From contig NC_134027.1 of assembly GCF_964204645.1 (NCBI RefSeq), positions 5,072,485-5,136,484 of the forward strand: a DNA stretch of 64,000 nucleotides, given 5' to 3'. This document shows positions 1-13,385 of this stretch, in pieces. Each line of letters begins with the position of its first letter. Position 1 is the first letter of the stretch. This DNA is from Tubulanus polymorphus (taxonomy: Eukaryota > Nemertea > Palaeonemertea > Tubulaniformes > Tubulanidae). The notes under the pieces were generated by a model. That model did no database searches. It worked only from the letters and a program-made list of their open reading frames with translations, and was not told where the DNA came from. Position numbers and translations under genes: made by a program.

Positions 1-3000
1 TCATTTTATCGTTTCATTCACTTCTCTTTTCCTTGTGTATTTTTTGTCGTCTTTATCTTCTTTCAAAATCAGTTTTTGATGAGGTCATTGTTTGTGACAT
101 CGAGTCGTCATTCACAAATCCCTAAACTTCATAAATAATAGATAAACGACGCGCGCGATAATAAAACTTATGTCGATGTGTGTAAATCTTTTCCTACTTA
201 TTCGAGGACGATGCGTGGATTTTTTTTCCAACTCGTGAATAATTGTTACCAATTCAACAACGACGACGAGTCTCGAAAGCTGAGAAAATGACACATTCAA
301 CACTCCTCGAGCCCCGGAGAATATGATCGGGACAGCAGTGATTTACATTAGATAGAAGCCGCTTTGCTTCATTCGTCGTCGGTGTGCTGACTTTTGACTG
401 AGATAATTCACGTCTGCGGCACATGTTCGGTAGTTGACGACAACGTTCCACTTTTGACACATTTACCACGCGTGCATCCGTCAGGGCTGCGTATGCTCCG
501 ACAATCCGCCTGTCTTACTGGAACGCGGGGAACATCACCCCCTTGATTGTGTTTTGAGAGTTCACATTTCATCTCCCGGGCCACTTCGTACGTCATCCGA
601 ACTCTTCAACGCTTTTTCAGGATAAACTCTGCTCGTGACATTATTTACAGTAATGGCTTTTTTAATGAACGATTTTGTCTGATTGTTCTTTCCCTTCGCA
701 TCACCGTTCATCTCACTGATTCGATTATTAATGTTTGTTACGTTCGTGATCGAGATATTTAACTGAATTCATTTGCAATTTCATATCACTGTTTGAATAC
801 GGATGATTCCCCTGTTCTACGATATGATGTTGATGTTTGAAATGAATGAAACTGTTTCGAAATAAATCAAACACAGTCTCCTTTAAAGATACTTGGCAAC
901 TGCAAACAGTGAAATATAAAAAATTCAAAAGACCTAACGGAGACCTAGTGTCGGTATTATTCCCAACGAAAATTTACCGCCTTATCTTTTCCGCCTAAGT
1001 GCACTCGAAGACCAACTGGTAGATTTCTCAGAAGTCATACATCCTTTGTTAGCGGCGCTGTGCTGGTACTAGCTACTGGAGGTCTTTTGTTTTCACCAGT
1101 GCCGGCTAGTCGTGCCACTTGTCTCCGCAACTATTCCGATGAAGAGTCCAGCTCAGAGATGATATAGCCCTTGAAACTTGCCACTTGATGTGCTTCAATC
1201 TGAAAAGAAATTCATTATTGCTCTGGGAAGTGTTTTCATTTCAAGGCAAAGTTTTCATTGTGTGAGGGCACATCAAGAGATTTTTAAGTACAGTCAATGA
1301 TATAGATATTTTTGGTGCATTGTTAATGCATAGTCATTATTTTAAGCTATTTGTAATCATCAAACTTGTAATATTTCTTTTATTATTCAAATGTTTTCTC
1401 ATTTATATTTTGTAGATTTAACTTCATTTACAATTAAGCATTGGACCTAATGGTGATTGCAAGAATAGACACAGCATCATTTAGTGAAACTTTGAAAGCA
1501 TGTGTCGTCGACCTTTTCGGAAAAGAACAAAATAATAGTGATGATTATGTTAGTTTGGATTAAAAATGCATTTGTCTCGAATTTTTCATGAATGTCGTAA
1601 AATAAACATTAACTTTGTACTTGTAAAAATGATTGTGTTAGACTTGTAAATTTACCATGTATTCTTTGAACAACAACACTCTTGAGTTTGTTCAGGAGTT
1701 TACTTCTGAAGTTTATCATGATCTCTCATGAATTAGAGATTTTTTTAATTTGTATCTATTGATGAGATGATATATTGTTCCTTCAAGTTTTGTTCAACTG
1801 AAGTGTGTCAAGACCAGATGCCAGTACCATGTTGTGAATTGGCGTAATCGAAAATGAACTATTTTGATTTGAGTTAAATTTGATTATGTGGCAGCTGTAG
1901 GACAGATCCTAATTTAAATCCAGAAATTAGTCATTTTCGGTATCAAAGATTATCACAAATTGTACATTAAGACTTTTAAGTCTGTATCCTGGAATAAGCC
2001 CCAGAAGTGTTAGATATTTTTTTCCAACAGTTTTATATGGTTTAAGCTGAAAGAAGATGGAAATTTTCCTTCTTTCCGTAATTTATTTTGTACAGAATTT
2101 CAAGGGGATAAAGGGATATACATTTTTATCACTCGTATTTTATAAGCATTTAAAGGATTTTATATTCTGGAGAAATTTGTAATAAAAGTAAGCATTTTAC
2201 CTACATAACGATGAGTAAATATACTTCTTTCCACTTTGTTTTCTGGATTGTTTTAACCGATTAACAGTGAACCATCAGTAGAATTGTAAAAGGCGTCATA
2301 TACGGAAAGTTCACTGTATTCGGAAATTGAGACCAATACATAAAATCTTGAAGAATGACTTTACCGAAGAAATGACTCATTTACCTGATGAAGCCAAGCT
2401 CGTTCTTAAAAGAAATTTAGTAAACTTTCAAAGTACTATTTGTCTAAACATTTTACTGATTCGACCCCATATTAAGACAGCTCCCCAACCAACTCTGAAG
2501 ATATGAAGACATCAACCGCATTGTTGTGTCCGTTATTGTAAAAAAAAGAAACAAGAGAATCTGGGACTATTGTCGTAATTCATCGATTACTTTTAGTTGA
2601 TTGCGTCACAATCGCGCCAAATTACCAGTTAGTTGAGTGTTAGGACGTACACCTGTTAGCTACTAGCCTCCCACTATCGTTTCGTCCTAGAATTTCGCGC
2701 GACTGCCAGTTGCCCTAATTACAACTCCGTTAATGGAAAACCTACGGACGACGACCCGATGTTAAAAGCGGTGTCGTATGCTCCATTGTTGAACGAGAAT
2801 TCGGGATTTTCGACACCCTTTCTATAATTACAGGGAATCGTTAATTCACCAATGAACGCATCGCGTGGGGCGTCTTTCACATTTCTTACCCGAGTCACGT
2901 CGTTTGAAAGAAAACCCGTAAGCACTTGAGCATCGTGCAGTAGTGATGGTGGGTTGTTGAATGAAAAAAATAATTGGTCTTTTGTCGTCGTATTTTCGAC

Positions 3001-6000
3001 TAGGATTTCGTTGATCTGGGGACGGGTCGGCTCAAACTGGTGCGTTATTAAACGCAACCTGTCAAACCATTTAGCGCAACCTGTTGAGTTATTCCAACTG
3101 ATACTGGAATCAGATTTTTAACATGTTCATTTGAAGTAGATCAACATGAAACGTAGATGTGCCAAGCGTGTATATGCATCGTCACCCCAGGGCCAGCGGA
3201 ACTGATTGGTCATTGACCCGGCCCATCACCCAGCGCCGTTACAGTTACACGAAATTTCTTAATAGGATGCATTCCGATGGCTCATGCATGGTTCTAAGTT
3301 AGGGTTCGCACATCACCCATACAAGTAACTATCAACAAACCTAATCGATGAGGATTTCACCGAAATTTCAACCGAATTCCATCCCATATTCGGTTTAGCT
3401 TTAATAAAGTGATATACACTCAACCGTGGTGAATTGAATTATGTTTTTAAGAATGACTCAGCAAAATTGAGGGTCAGACGTATTGCACCGCTGCGAAAAC
3501 TCATTTACACATCTAACGTCAAAAAATGAACAGAACATCGAATGGCGACAATCGCCTGAAAATATTTGCCACTTTTTGTCCTCTTGCCTGATCTGGTTTT
3601 GTTGCTCATCAGTGCAGTGTGTAAAGATGATTAACGCTACAATTACCGGAATCTTTCCTGCCGAAATTAGTTGTTGAGTTGAAAGCATGCAATTTCAAAG
3701 AAATCAATCGGCATTGGCGTGCGAATACGCAGAAAAACAGTTGTCACCGATAAGAAAATACAGCAGCAAAACAAATTCCGTGAGTCATTTGAGGTGTCTG
3801 CAACACTGCATGTCGCGTTTGTATTTCTCCCCAAAGCATTAACGAATTATCGCTGTGGATTTCAATATCGAATTATGATGGGGAATATTGAATTCATTTA
3901 CACTTGGAAAATTTTAAAATTAAATATCGATGACTAATGATAGATCAAGGCGAGCAACGGCACACGTATTCTCGAATAACTGAAAAAAGTATAGTTTCTA
4001 TAGAGATGTCCAAAAGATGAAAAATCATATTTCCTTTACATTCATTAAACAAAAATATTGTTGCTAATGCACCTGCTTTTTGTGCGATCAACTAATGGAG
4101 TGTGGTCTACGTCTGCCATTCTGCGTGTCACATCATCCACCGGAAATTGATGTCTATCTACGTCACCGCACAGTAAAACCATCGTATGGACACTTGCGCC
4201 CTTTCAAGTAACAATTTCTTTTTAAATAGTCGATAGGTTTTTTTTCTCCATGAAATCAAGAAAAGCTATTCGTGTTTCTGGTGTACATGTTATAAGAGAT
4301 TCTGAGATACTACGTAGATTTAGATGTACAAAGAAACAAACTGTGGGGCGTCAATGGTTTCAATAGGCTAGCGATAAGATCTTCGATGAAGTTGGCTATC
4401 CATTAAGTTTACGTCAACCTGTTGCAGAATTATAACTTTTCGATAGCTGAAGAGTTGCGTGGGAACTCTGCTTGTTCAAAATCCAGTTTCCTGTTGCCTC
4501 GAACCGTTGGGGGTATTCGCTTTGAAAAACGAAAACCTGTTTTTTTCGACGCGCGTCCGTTTGTGAAGGCACGTGTTGAACATTTGTAGCTTGCCCTCTA
4601 GTCAAATAATAACAACGGTGACATCGCACATCACGAGTAAAAAAGTTTCTTTGTACTTAAAAACAACTTAGATAAAAACTCTGGGTGCACTTAGTGATAT
4701 TATCATCTGTATGGCATCATACACAAAAACATCGTTGACACATTAGAAATAATAGACGGTTTTCGCCACGTGGTATGTGATATTTTTGATTTTAAGTATC
4801 GCCCTACGACTTGTTTACGATATCGTGGACAAAAAGCCAAAGCTTCATTCTCACGCTCGTCGGCACCGACGACGGCAGTTCGAATAGGACACAGGGAGAT
4901 CACGGTGATGAAAATTTGACTTCAAAAATCAGTGAGAAAGATTTTGAAATAAACTTTTGGATATGAAAACAACAACCTGATCTATAGGGGCCTATGTGTG
5001 ATCTGTGTTGATGATGATAATACTATCTTAGTGCGATAGAGTTATTTCTTGAGAATAAACACAAAATTTCATCTATCCTCAAACGCAGCTCTGGGAAACA
5101 TAGAGCGAATTTTCAATTGTGAACAGGTGGACAGTCATTCAGCGACTCTTCGTAAATAATTCACTGGATGCATTCGTCAAACATATCCAACTGGTGGATA
5201 AATTATTAATGTAATTAGGTCAATAAACACGGACGACTACCTGTTCTTTGTATTTTGTTGTTTCTTATGGTGGTCAGGGACCGGGGTCAGGAATGAAATT
5301 GCCATAGATCACAAAAGCTTCAGCCACCGGGTTTTCGCGGATATGTGGCTATAACTGGGGTTCTAACTGTGATGATTATTTTTTGTTTGTTAAAATAATA
5401 TAACATGTAAACTGAACATCATTTTTTCTGCGAATGATCGTCAAATGATAATATTGCAAACTTTCCCTTTGTAGAAGAAGAACATATACAGACTCTCGTC
5501 ACTAGCAATCATTACGGATTAATAAGCGTCAGTGGCCTCAAATAATCGCATATGGCACAGTCGTGTCGGCTGCCGATGTGTGTTGCATCATGTTTGATTG
5601 GAAACCAATTATTGTGGATGGAAAATGACAACAATAGCTCAATGAATATTTCAGTAATTCGCGTTAAGCCCGATGACTGCAGCCAATTGTTTCGCGCGAA
5701 AACGCAGATGGGTACCGACCGACTGTATGGTAGATGATGTGTGTACATTTTCTGTGTTTGCCACCTGTTGTGTCGTGATCTCACGAAAACCCGACAACTC
5801 GCAAGACTCACGTTTTAGTTTAACATCGAGTTTCGCGAGCCTTTTCTTCTCTGGTAATGGCAATGTGAGTAAATATTTCCCCAATAGATGACTTCGACAA
5901 TAGTTCCACATGTTTTCCACCCGTCAGATTCTGCTGGTACCATCTGACTGTTCCCTAGCGTTTTCTGCAATTTCCACGTAGCCTTTTCGTTTATGGGCCC

Positions 6001-7290
6001 TCGATTTCACAGCGCTGTACCGGTTATCAAAACTTCTCAACCATTCACCGTTTGCTATCAGAACTTGTTCAATTATAAAATATTAACTTATATGGAAATA
6101 CAAATGGAAAGCGCAGGTGACGGGTTGGAATTCTCCTCCGATTCGATCAGAATCCCATCGTAAAACTCGAGTTAAATACTGTACGCCTACACTGCGCATA
6201 CATTCACCGGGTACAATAAAACCTCATTCACTGTCAATGCAGATGATACTTTTTATGAATTCGAATTAACAACCATCACTTGCACTGAAACGATTGTTTG
6301 AATTTATGATCTACGAAATCAAGTGCGGGACTTTTTTATCACGTGACTTCAGAACTATACGCTGTAGTTTATTGTTCTGCGGCGAGGGACATTTTTTTGT
6401 AAGTGATTTAACATCTTTTATCTCTTATATGGCCAATTGAATTTAACACTCGTGTTTGAGGATGTGTCCGCTCTTTGGTTGAGGAGAGACAATTGAATCC
6501 CACGGATTTGACGATCAAGCCTCTGAAGAGCGGAGGGGCCATTATGTACCGGGACAAAGTTCAGCTGCCGGTGGGTCAAAAACTGTAAAAATAAATTCAA
6601 GTCCTTGTAATAAAGAATTGGTGATCAATCAGCCTCGGTCGATAGGTACATTTTTTGTATCATACCCCCCCCCCAAAAAAAAAATAAGGATGATTTGAAG
6701 CATGGGATTATTGTTAACATACGTTCCAACTTTCCGATAACATCATGTCGATACAACACGTTTTGTGAATTCGATTCTAGCGTACAAAAGTGAATGTGTT
6801 AAAAGATAACTTATAAATCGCCATAAGAGATTGGTCTATATTTGCTACAGCTCATTTCCTACGAGTTTAAGATTCACAATTGATGTTGTGTCAAAAACGG
6901 CTCCACTTCACTTATCATTGAAGAAAATGATATGATTTGATCTGGTGAACACCGTGTCCTGCGCAGCAACTATTGTACGCGAGCGCCAGTGGATGAAAAA
7001 TCACTGCATACTTACTCTAACAATAAACGCCAAGTGTCTTTATGATATTTTTTATTATCTGGCCCACTCTCTAAGTTAATTAATTTAAAAGTCGCTCGCA
7101 AATTTGGACCATCGTTCTCTAGACGACACGTGCGCGCGTAGCCATTAAAAGCAATACTAAAACAGGTTGTTTTTAGACTATTACAATAAACATGTTAAAC
7201 GAGCCAGGAATTAATTTCCCGACTTGTGTCGATCGTGTGTTCTTCTTTTTGAACGCACTAGCCATTGGTTTGGTAATTACAATGGTAAAA

Positions 7291-7370
7291 CTCGTTTGGC
7301 CAGTAGTGACCCGTGATGGGCGTAAGGTTCGGGCGAGGTATCTCAGGTTTGAACCCAGAAACGGGCCGAG
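7291..7370 (+). repeat. Possible tRNA-derived SINE head
   Basis: A B-box-like GGTTTGAACCC is at 7346-7356. About 48 bases upstream is TGGCCAGTAGTGA (from about 7298), which resembles an A box. The spacing is close to that of tRNA promoters, but no clean cloverleaf acceptor stem could be folded. A decayed tRNA-derived repeat fits better than a functional tRNA. Confidence 0.3.
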
Positions 7371-8010
7371 TCACGTGTTCGTACAAAAGCAATGCAAATA
7401 CATCGTATTTAGTTTTAGTTGAAGAGTTCGCCTAATGTCAAAACGTCATAACAATAGACACCGGAGAGCTATTGCAGCTAGGATTCGGATTTAGCCAGCA
7501 AATACCCATTCTTTTGTAGGAAGCTGACTTCCGTCGCCGATCACTTCCGCCACAGTAAAATTAGCATAGAAGGCTGAATCGAGTGAATTCAATACGAACT
7601 TGAGCCCGGGAGCACCGTACACGATGGGCACACGCGACGTGTGACAAAGACATGAAGCTTGATCGAGTAACATTTAACCGGACCACTGACCGGACTTACG
7701 TAATGCACACTTCGGAAATAAAACGATTAAAATCTGAGATGTCGTGCAAAGATTTGATTTAGATTTAAATGACGTAATAGTGCCCACTGCACATGTTCGT
7801 TTTGAGTCAGTTTCTCTATTGTCGCTTCTGCAGGTGGCTTTGATAGTTCAGTGATGGAGATGTTCTATAACTATCGATGAATCATTAAAATTTGAAAAAA
7901 AAGAATCAAAGATCGAATATTCAATTCATCTATACAATTCGTTAAGTGATGCAAGTGACGCTCTAAATCGCAATTAATATTTTTCGTCTTGGCTGAAATA
8001 TTCAAAGTTT

Positions 8011-8052
8011 GAATCTGATCAACTTTGAGCTAGTTTAAAGTTGATCAGATTC
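8011..8052. repeat. Perfect 16-bp hairpin
   Basis: GAATCTGATCAACTTT at 8011-8026 is followed by its exact reverse complement at 8037-8052, with a 10-base loop. There is no associated coding frame. It may be the core of a small fold-back element. Confidence 0.75.
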
Positions 8053-9426
8053 GACCAGATGTCAATCTTTTAGAGTAAATGGATGGAGTTAATGAAATGG
8101 ATTTTAATCCGTGTGGCTACTAATTTACGGGTATCTATAGTTGAACGCCATGTGGTGTATGTTCATTAGTTTGAACCCAATCTGTTGCTTGTTTGATACT
8201 TCTGAAGTCTGTGGTTATTGTTGCTCGAATGGGCGTCAGCAAAAAACGCCAATCTTTTGTCTACTCGTATGTGTCCAGTGGTGACCGAAACAAAGCTTCT
8301 GCCGTTAAGAAAATGTGCTGAGTGGTTTGATTTTTTTTTCATAAAAATGGAGACAAGATTAGGCCGAACAATTGCCCGATTATAAGCACGGACCATTTGG
8401 CTAAAGAGCCTCTCGACATCGAAAACTTTTTTTCACAAAGAGGTGAAGCCTGATCGAGCTTGAAATTAGGCAGAAGTTTAGAATGGCTAATTCTTAACAA
8501 CGAGACAAGAATTTACAGATGATTGCTTCTTCAACATCAAACATTTCAACTAGCACTTCAGTTTGCGCTTAAAACTCGGAGCTTTAATTGTAGAAATTGG
8601 ATTTGGAAATGGAATTGAAAGGGCAGTCATTTTGAAATAACATCTTTCGAATATTCGAAACTAAACTTCTGCCTAAATATAGTAAATTTTTTCCATTAAA
8701 CAAAAAACCCATGACAAATGAAAAAATTGTATCACAGTTTTTTCTGGTGCGCATGGCAACTATTCAACAAGGGTAGCGCTTTTGACTCTAGAGAACCACT
8801 TCAACCACCGCGGGCGACTGAACGAGATAGAGGAGATTGAATCTGGAACGTGATGCATGCGCGTTCCTGGAGCACGTGGCGGCACCAGTTGACAGGACAC
8901 GCGTGCGCATGCGCCTCGTATGAACCAATTACCGCCTGATTTTATTTGGCTCTCTGAGAGGATAATGAGTGATAAAAGGAGTCCGTCGTGACAATGTTTA
9001 TTTATGATACCGTTCAGCCTCCGATGGTGCGCTCCTTTGTTTTGGACGGCATTCCGTGACGCATGTGCCGACGAGCGTCGGTGATTGGTTATTCTAGCGA
9101 CTCGCACCGATTGATCAGAAGAACATGATGATATGAAGCCGCATTTCATCACACACTTTAGTTTATCATAACACACCGAAAGCAAACGACGGCGAACGCG
9201 AGGAAAACGATAACATAACTGACTCACGACGAACCCATCTGTAACAAACAGGCACAAGAAATTAAGCGCTGTCACCAAATATCTCATGGGAATATCGATG
9301 GATGATTTGAACACATACACCTGATTCTTCCGATGTTTTAACCGAGGAATATCTAGAGACACGCGACACAGTTGTGACTCACTTTACTGTTAGCCGAGTG
9401 ACAAGCAATAACATCACATCGGCGAA

Positions 9427-12400
9427 ATGCCACGCTCGTTTTTAGTGAAGAAAATCAGGTCGTATCATCATCACTATCGAGATGATAGAATATATATCAA
9501 GGAAGTACCCGATACACCGCCGAGTCCGGACGCACCGTTATCGGAATGTCAACCACCGAGTCCGACGACCCCACCGAGTCCAACCCCGGACAACTCGCCG
9601 TTGGCTTTACCGATGTCGATGTCGCCGTTCACTCCAGCTTTACTCCAACCGCTCACAGTTCGCATAAGCAATGGTAAGTTCTCATTCAGTACATATCGTA
9701 AAATTGTCAAAACATGTGCGCATAGCTTTCTGTTTTAATAAATGTAAGGATCTCGAAAGAAATAATCAAACAATTATTTCTGTAATGAATATCGTAAACT
9801 AAGGAGATGATTATCAAATTCATAGAGAAAATAGTTTAATTGTGAAATATTAAAAAAGAACATCTTACATGTGGATCTAGACTTCGAGGGAAATTCTAAA
9901 ACACGTGTCAATTTATACGATCCAAGATGATTGTTTTGCCACTCGGCGCCGACGATGGGTTTCATTTATTGCCGCAACTGTGTAAATGAAGTGCCCAAAA
10001 ACTAGGCTATCTTTTTATACTTTCGTTCTTCAACTCGCTTTCAATTTTGAAAGGCAAATATGAATATTCGTAGGTGTTATTCAGATTACGATTACAAATC
10101 CAGCTTTTGCCAAGTAGTTGGTAAACATGCGTTTGCTGTTAGATAAGTGGATGCATTAAAGGTATTATTGTGTTTAACGATAAAAAAGGATTTTGGCCGA
10201 AATTGTGGCAGGTGCACGTCTGTATTTCGAAAGCGCCGTAAAATCAGAGAACCTCAACTTGAAGACGGAAATAGGGAATCGTGGCATGTGCGAACTACGT
10301 GTGATCTGTTCGTCGTTGGTCTATTGTGATTTATAATAATAAGATGCACCCTTCGACTGCAACAGTTTCTTCATTTTGTCCACTTGAATCTTCTGACCAA
10401 CTGTCGATGTATCGACGTCCATCTGTCGAATCTACGGTCGGCCTATTGTCACCGGCTGCGCTCAACTGTTGCTATTCTCGCTTCATTCTTACCCCGAAGT
10501 CGGAATCATTTATTCGAACACGAGACGTCCGAAGATGAGCAGTGGCCGTAAACGAGTCATAAATCCCGCGCGTATTGTCAAAACTATCCCAGACGCGTGT
10601 CCATTCAGATTGTCTCGTTGCAAAAGGAAGCGACTGGCGCGTGTGTATGCTAATGAGATACGACCTAATTGCTGAAAAACGCCTTATTAGAAAGCTAGCC
10701 TTCGTGAGCAATTACGAATTATTTTTTCACTCGAAGTTCTCGTTTGTAGTAAAATATACATGTTTATGTCGTACCCTGGTAAGTAAAATATCAGAAATAT
10801 TGTGCACTAAGTTCGTTTGACCGTGATTAAATGTTATGACATAGCGAAGATTACACTCTCGACAGAAAATTAACTAGGTTTCATTTGAAATTAGAGAACT
10901 CGCGTAACTGCGTTCGTCAACTGTCAGTTTCAGTAGATCGTGGCGTTTGTCCGTGGGTTATGACGCATACACGGGTAAATTGGTTAATCAGTACTGCAAC
11001 GTACAGGTACAGAGTAGAAGTACCAGGCATGCATGCATGAGTCAGCTTATTACACGGCGACGTCTGACACACCGCGAGCAGACAAACATTGTTGCCCCGT
11101 AACGTGAGTTGCATCGGCAAAGACGGAAGGTAGTCCCCTAGTGACATCAGATCATGAATAATTAAACCGAGCTGATCGATGGATCGTTTGGTGCCGCAGG
11201 TCACCTGCATATTGATGCAGCAGCGACCGGTGTCAAATTAAACACGCATAATTTCTTTTTAAGCTAGATTTTCAAAATTGTCTTTCTCAAAAAACATCAT
11301 GCACTTTTAATAATAGAATAGAAAACTGTTAATTCGCCTTGTTCGCCTTATTCCAGACAATGCATATCATGTAATATTCGAAAAAAATTTAGGGAATATC
11401 TGTTTATGTGAGTCAGTAATTCGAGGTCTGAGCGCTTGTCCGGGAACCTTGTTGTGAAGGATATTAGCCGTGAACGCATCGTCCCTGTGGACAGACGGAT
11501 TAGTCTTTCTGTTCGTATCTTCCCTTGTCTTTTGTCCCCGACGTCTTTGTAATCGAGAATGACTCAGCATCTCCTCCTTGCGAGTGCTGCGAGTTACACA
11601 TGTATAGCTCATGTACAGACGGGAACTAATCATGCCATTTAATAATCCGCCGAAGGTAGCGTCTGGAGCCGTATTCTACCAATACTCTACCTACAACAAG
11701 TTGCCTTGCTTGGACTTCGGTCAAAGTCTCTCCGTAACAAAAAAAAAAAATAATCACGTTGATGCTATAAAATTGAGCTACTGTTGGATGCATTTGCACT
11801 TCCGGTGTTGTCAAAACTGCAGACTGACTGACTCGTAATTATTGAAGTAGTTCTTTTATTCCGCACAATTACATTGTTTCGCCAGCAACAGTTCATTAAA
11901 TCTAAAATGGATGAAAAACCGCCGACGTGCCTTTGTGACGGGCGACAAATCAATGAATCGTCGACAATAGAAATTTCATTGACAAGCAGAAATCATAGAT
12001 GACGACGTCACAGATTTAAATTAGGGACTCTAAAATCATTTTAGTGTCCCCGTTTAAATACAATCCATCTTGATAATCTTTATGACTTAAATGATTAATT
12101 CAATATGCACCTGATGGTGTGCTGCTCTACAATACATGTCGCAGTGATGCGATGCTAATTCATCAAAATCAATTGTCTTATATAAACTCCTATAAAACAC
12201 GGTATTGAAGATGGATTGGAGATATCACGCATATTTTATGAGTGGCTCGTGGCTTCTCAATGCAGGGAATCTCGACTATCGACTCGATAGTTTTTCTATA
12301 CATTCACACCACTTAACTAAGTATACCGCATGAAAAGTACTAAAGCTTGCGAATCGATGATTACATACGGGGACCCCGTGGAGGTGCTTCATGGTTCTTA

Positions 12401-13385
12401 TGTTACGCCCGAGTGTCGTCAGTGTTTGTTCGATGTTTCCAAAATATTCGGAAGCTTTGTTCGCTAAAAGCAGGTTATCGTTTACAACTATGATTTTTAT
12501 CCTTGCGATTACAATGGCAGGAGTTCAAAGAAATGAAATAGATCATATTTGAAAAGAACTAAACTCATTTTTAAATGATTACTCATTTCAGGTTATATCC
12601 ATGACGTACTTCATTCGACTGATCAGCATATTCGTCGCGATTCTACAGAGGTAAACAGCAGTCATGAGTCCGGAAGTGAAAGCGACCTTCCGAGTTCGTG
12701 CGGAAGCTCAGTTGGCGGAAGTGACATCAGCCACGATGACGTCACCAGACCCCATCACAAATCAAACAAATTCCAAGATGGTATCACGGTCGGTTATACG
12801 TACGATGCGTTTTTTATAACCGACGGTCGCTCGAGAGCTCGACGCGCATCACCAGAGAAACCGCGGCAAAGATACACGTGCAACGAGTGCGGCAAAACAT
12901 ACGCCACGTCTTCCAATCTGAGTCGACACAAACAAACTCATCGTAGCCTCGACAGCCAACTTGCCAAAAAGTGCCCGCATTGCGACAAGGTTTACGTCAG
13001 TATGCCTGCCTTATCCATGCACATTCTCACGCACAGCCTCAAACACGAGTGCCCGAAATGCGGCAAATCATTCAGCAGACCTTGGTTACTGCAAGGTCAT
13101 TTGCGCTCTCATACGGGAGAAAAGCCGTTTGGTTGTGCTCACTGCGGTAAAGCCTTCGCAGACCGATCGAATCTACGCGCCCATATGCAGACCCATTCCG
13201 CCTTCAAGCATTACACGTGCAAAAGATGCAACAAATCGTTCGCCTTGAAATCTTATTTGAACAAACATTACGAATCGGCTTGCTTCAAAGATGATGGCCA
13301 AGTGACAGAAAAAGAAATGGATTCAGGTGACAACAAGCTTGATCTCAGTGACGAACGGCCGGACCGTGGTGAAATGAGTGACTGA
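9427..13385 (+). CDS. scrt: Scratch-type C2H2 zinc-finger transcription factor
   Basis: There are two coding exons, 9427-9673 and 12592-13385, joined in phase 1 across a 2.9-kb intron with GTAAGT and TTTCAG sites. They encode about 346 aa. The start is the N-terminal SNAG repressor motif (MPRSFLVKK) of the Snail/Scratch superfamily. A proline/serine-rich linker follows, then the Scratch-specific motif YTYDAFFITDGRSR just before the fingers. Five zinc fingers follow: four C2H2 and a last one ending in Cys (H-x3-AC). The Scratch motif separates it from Snail proteins. Family knowledge: nuclear, E-box-binding repressor in neural precursors and neurons. The following 3.7 kb are AT-rich, with an AATAAA at 17144, so a long 3' UTR is possible but unproven. 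Confidence 0.95.
9674..12591 (+). other. scratch intron 1
   Basis: This 2.9-kb intron has a GTAAGT donor and a TTTCAG acceptor. No further exon, RNA gene or intact repeat was recognised inside it. A weak hairpin sits around 12015-12060. Confidence 0.7.

Larger units (their letters stand above)
1..9426. other. Upstream gene-free region
   Basis: No coding exon with recognisable homology was found on either strand in these 9.4 kb. Open frames here are short and lack convincing splice context. The longest are a 112-codon minus-strand frame at 2719-3057 and a 200-codon minus-strand frame at 8760-9362; both are discussed in the findings. The last few hundred bases before scratch are richer in GC and CpG than the surroundings, which fits a promoter and 5' UTR for that gene, but no TATA box or initiator could be assigned. 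A perfect hairpin lies at 8011-8052 and a tRNA-like segment at about 7291-7370. Confidence 0.5.
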
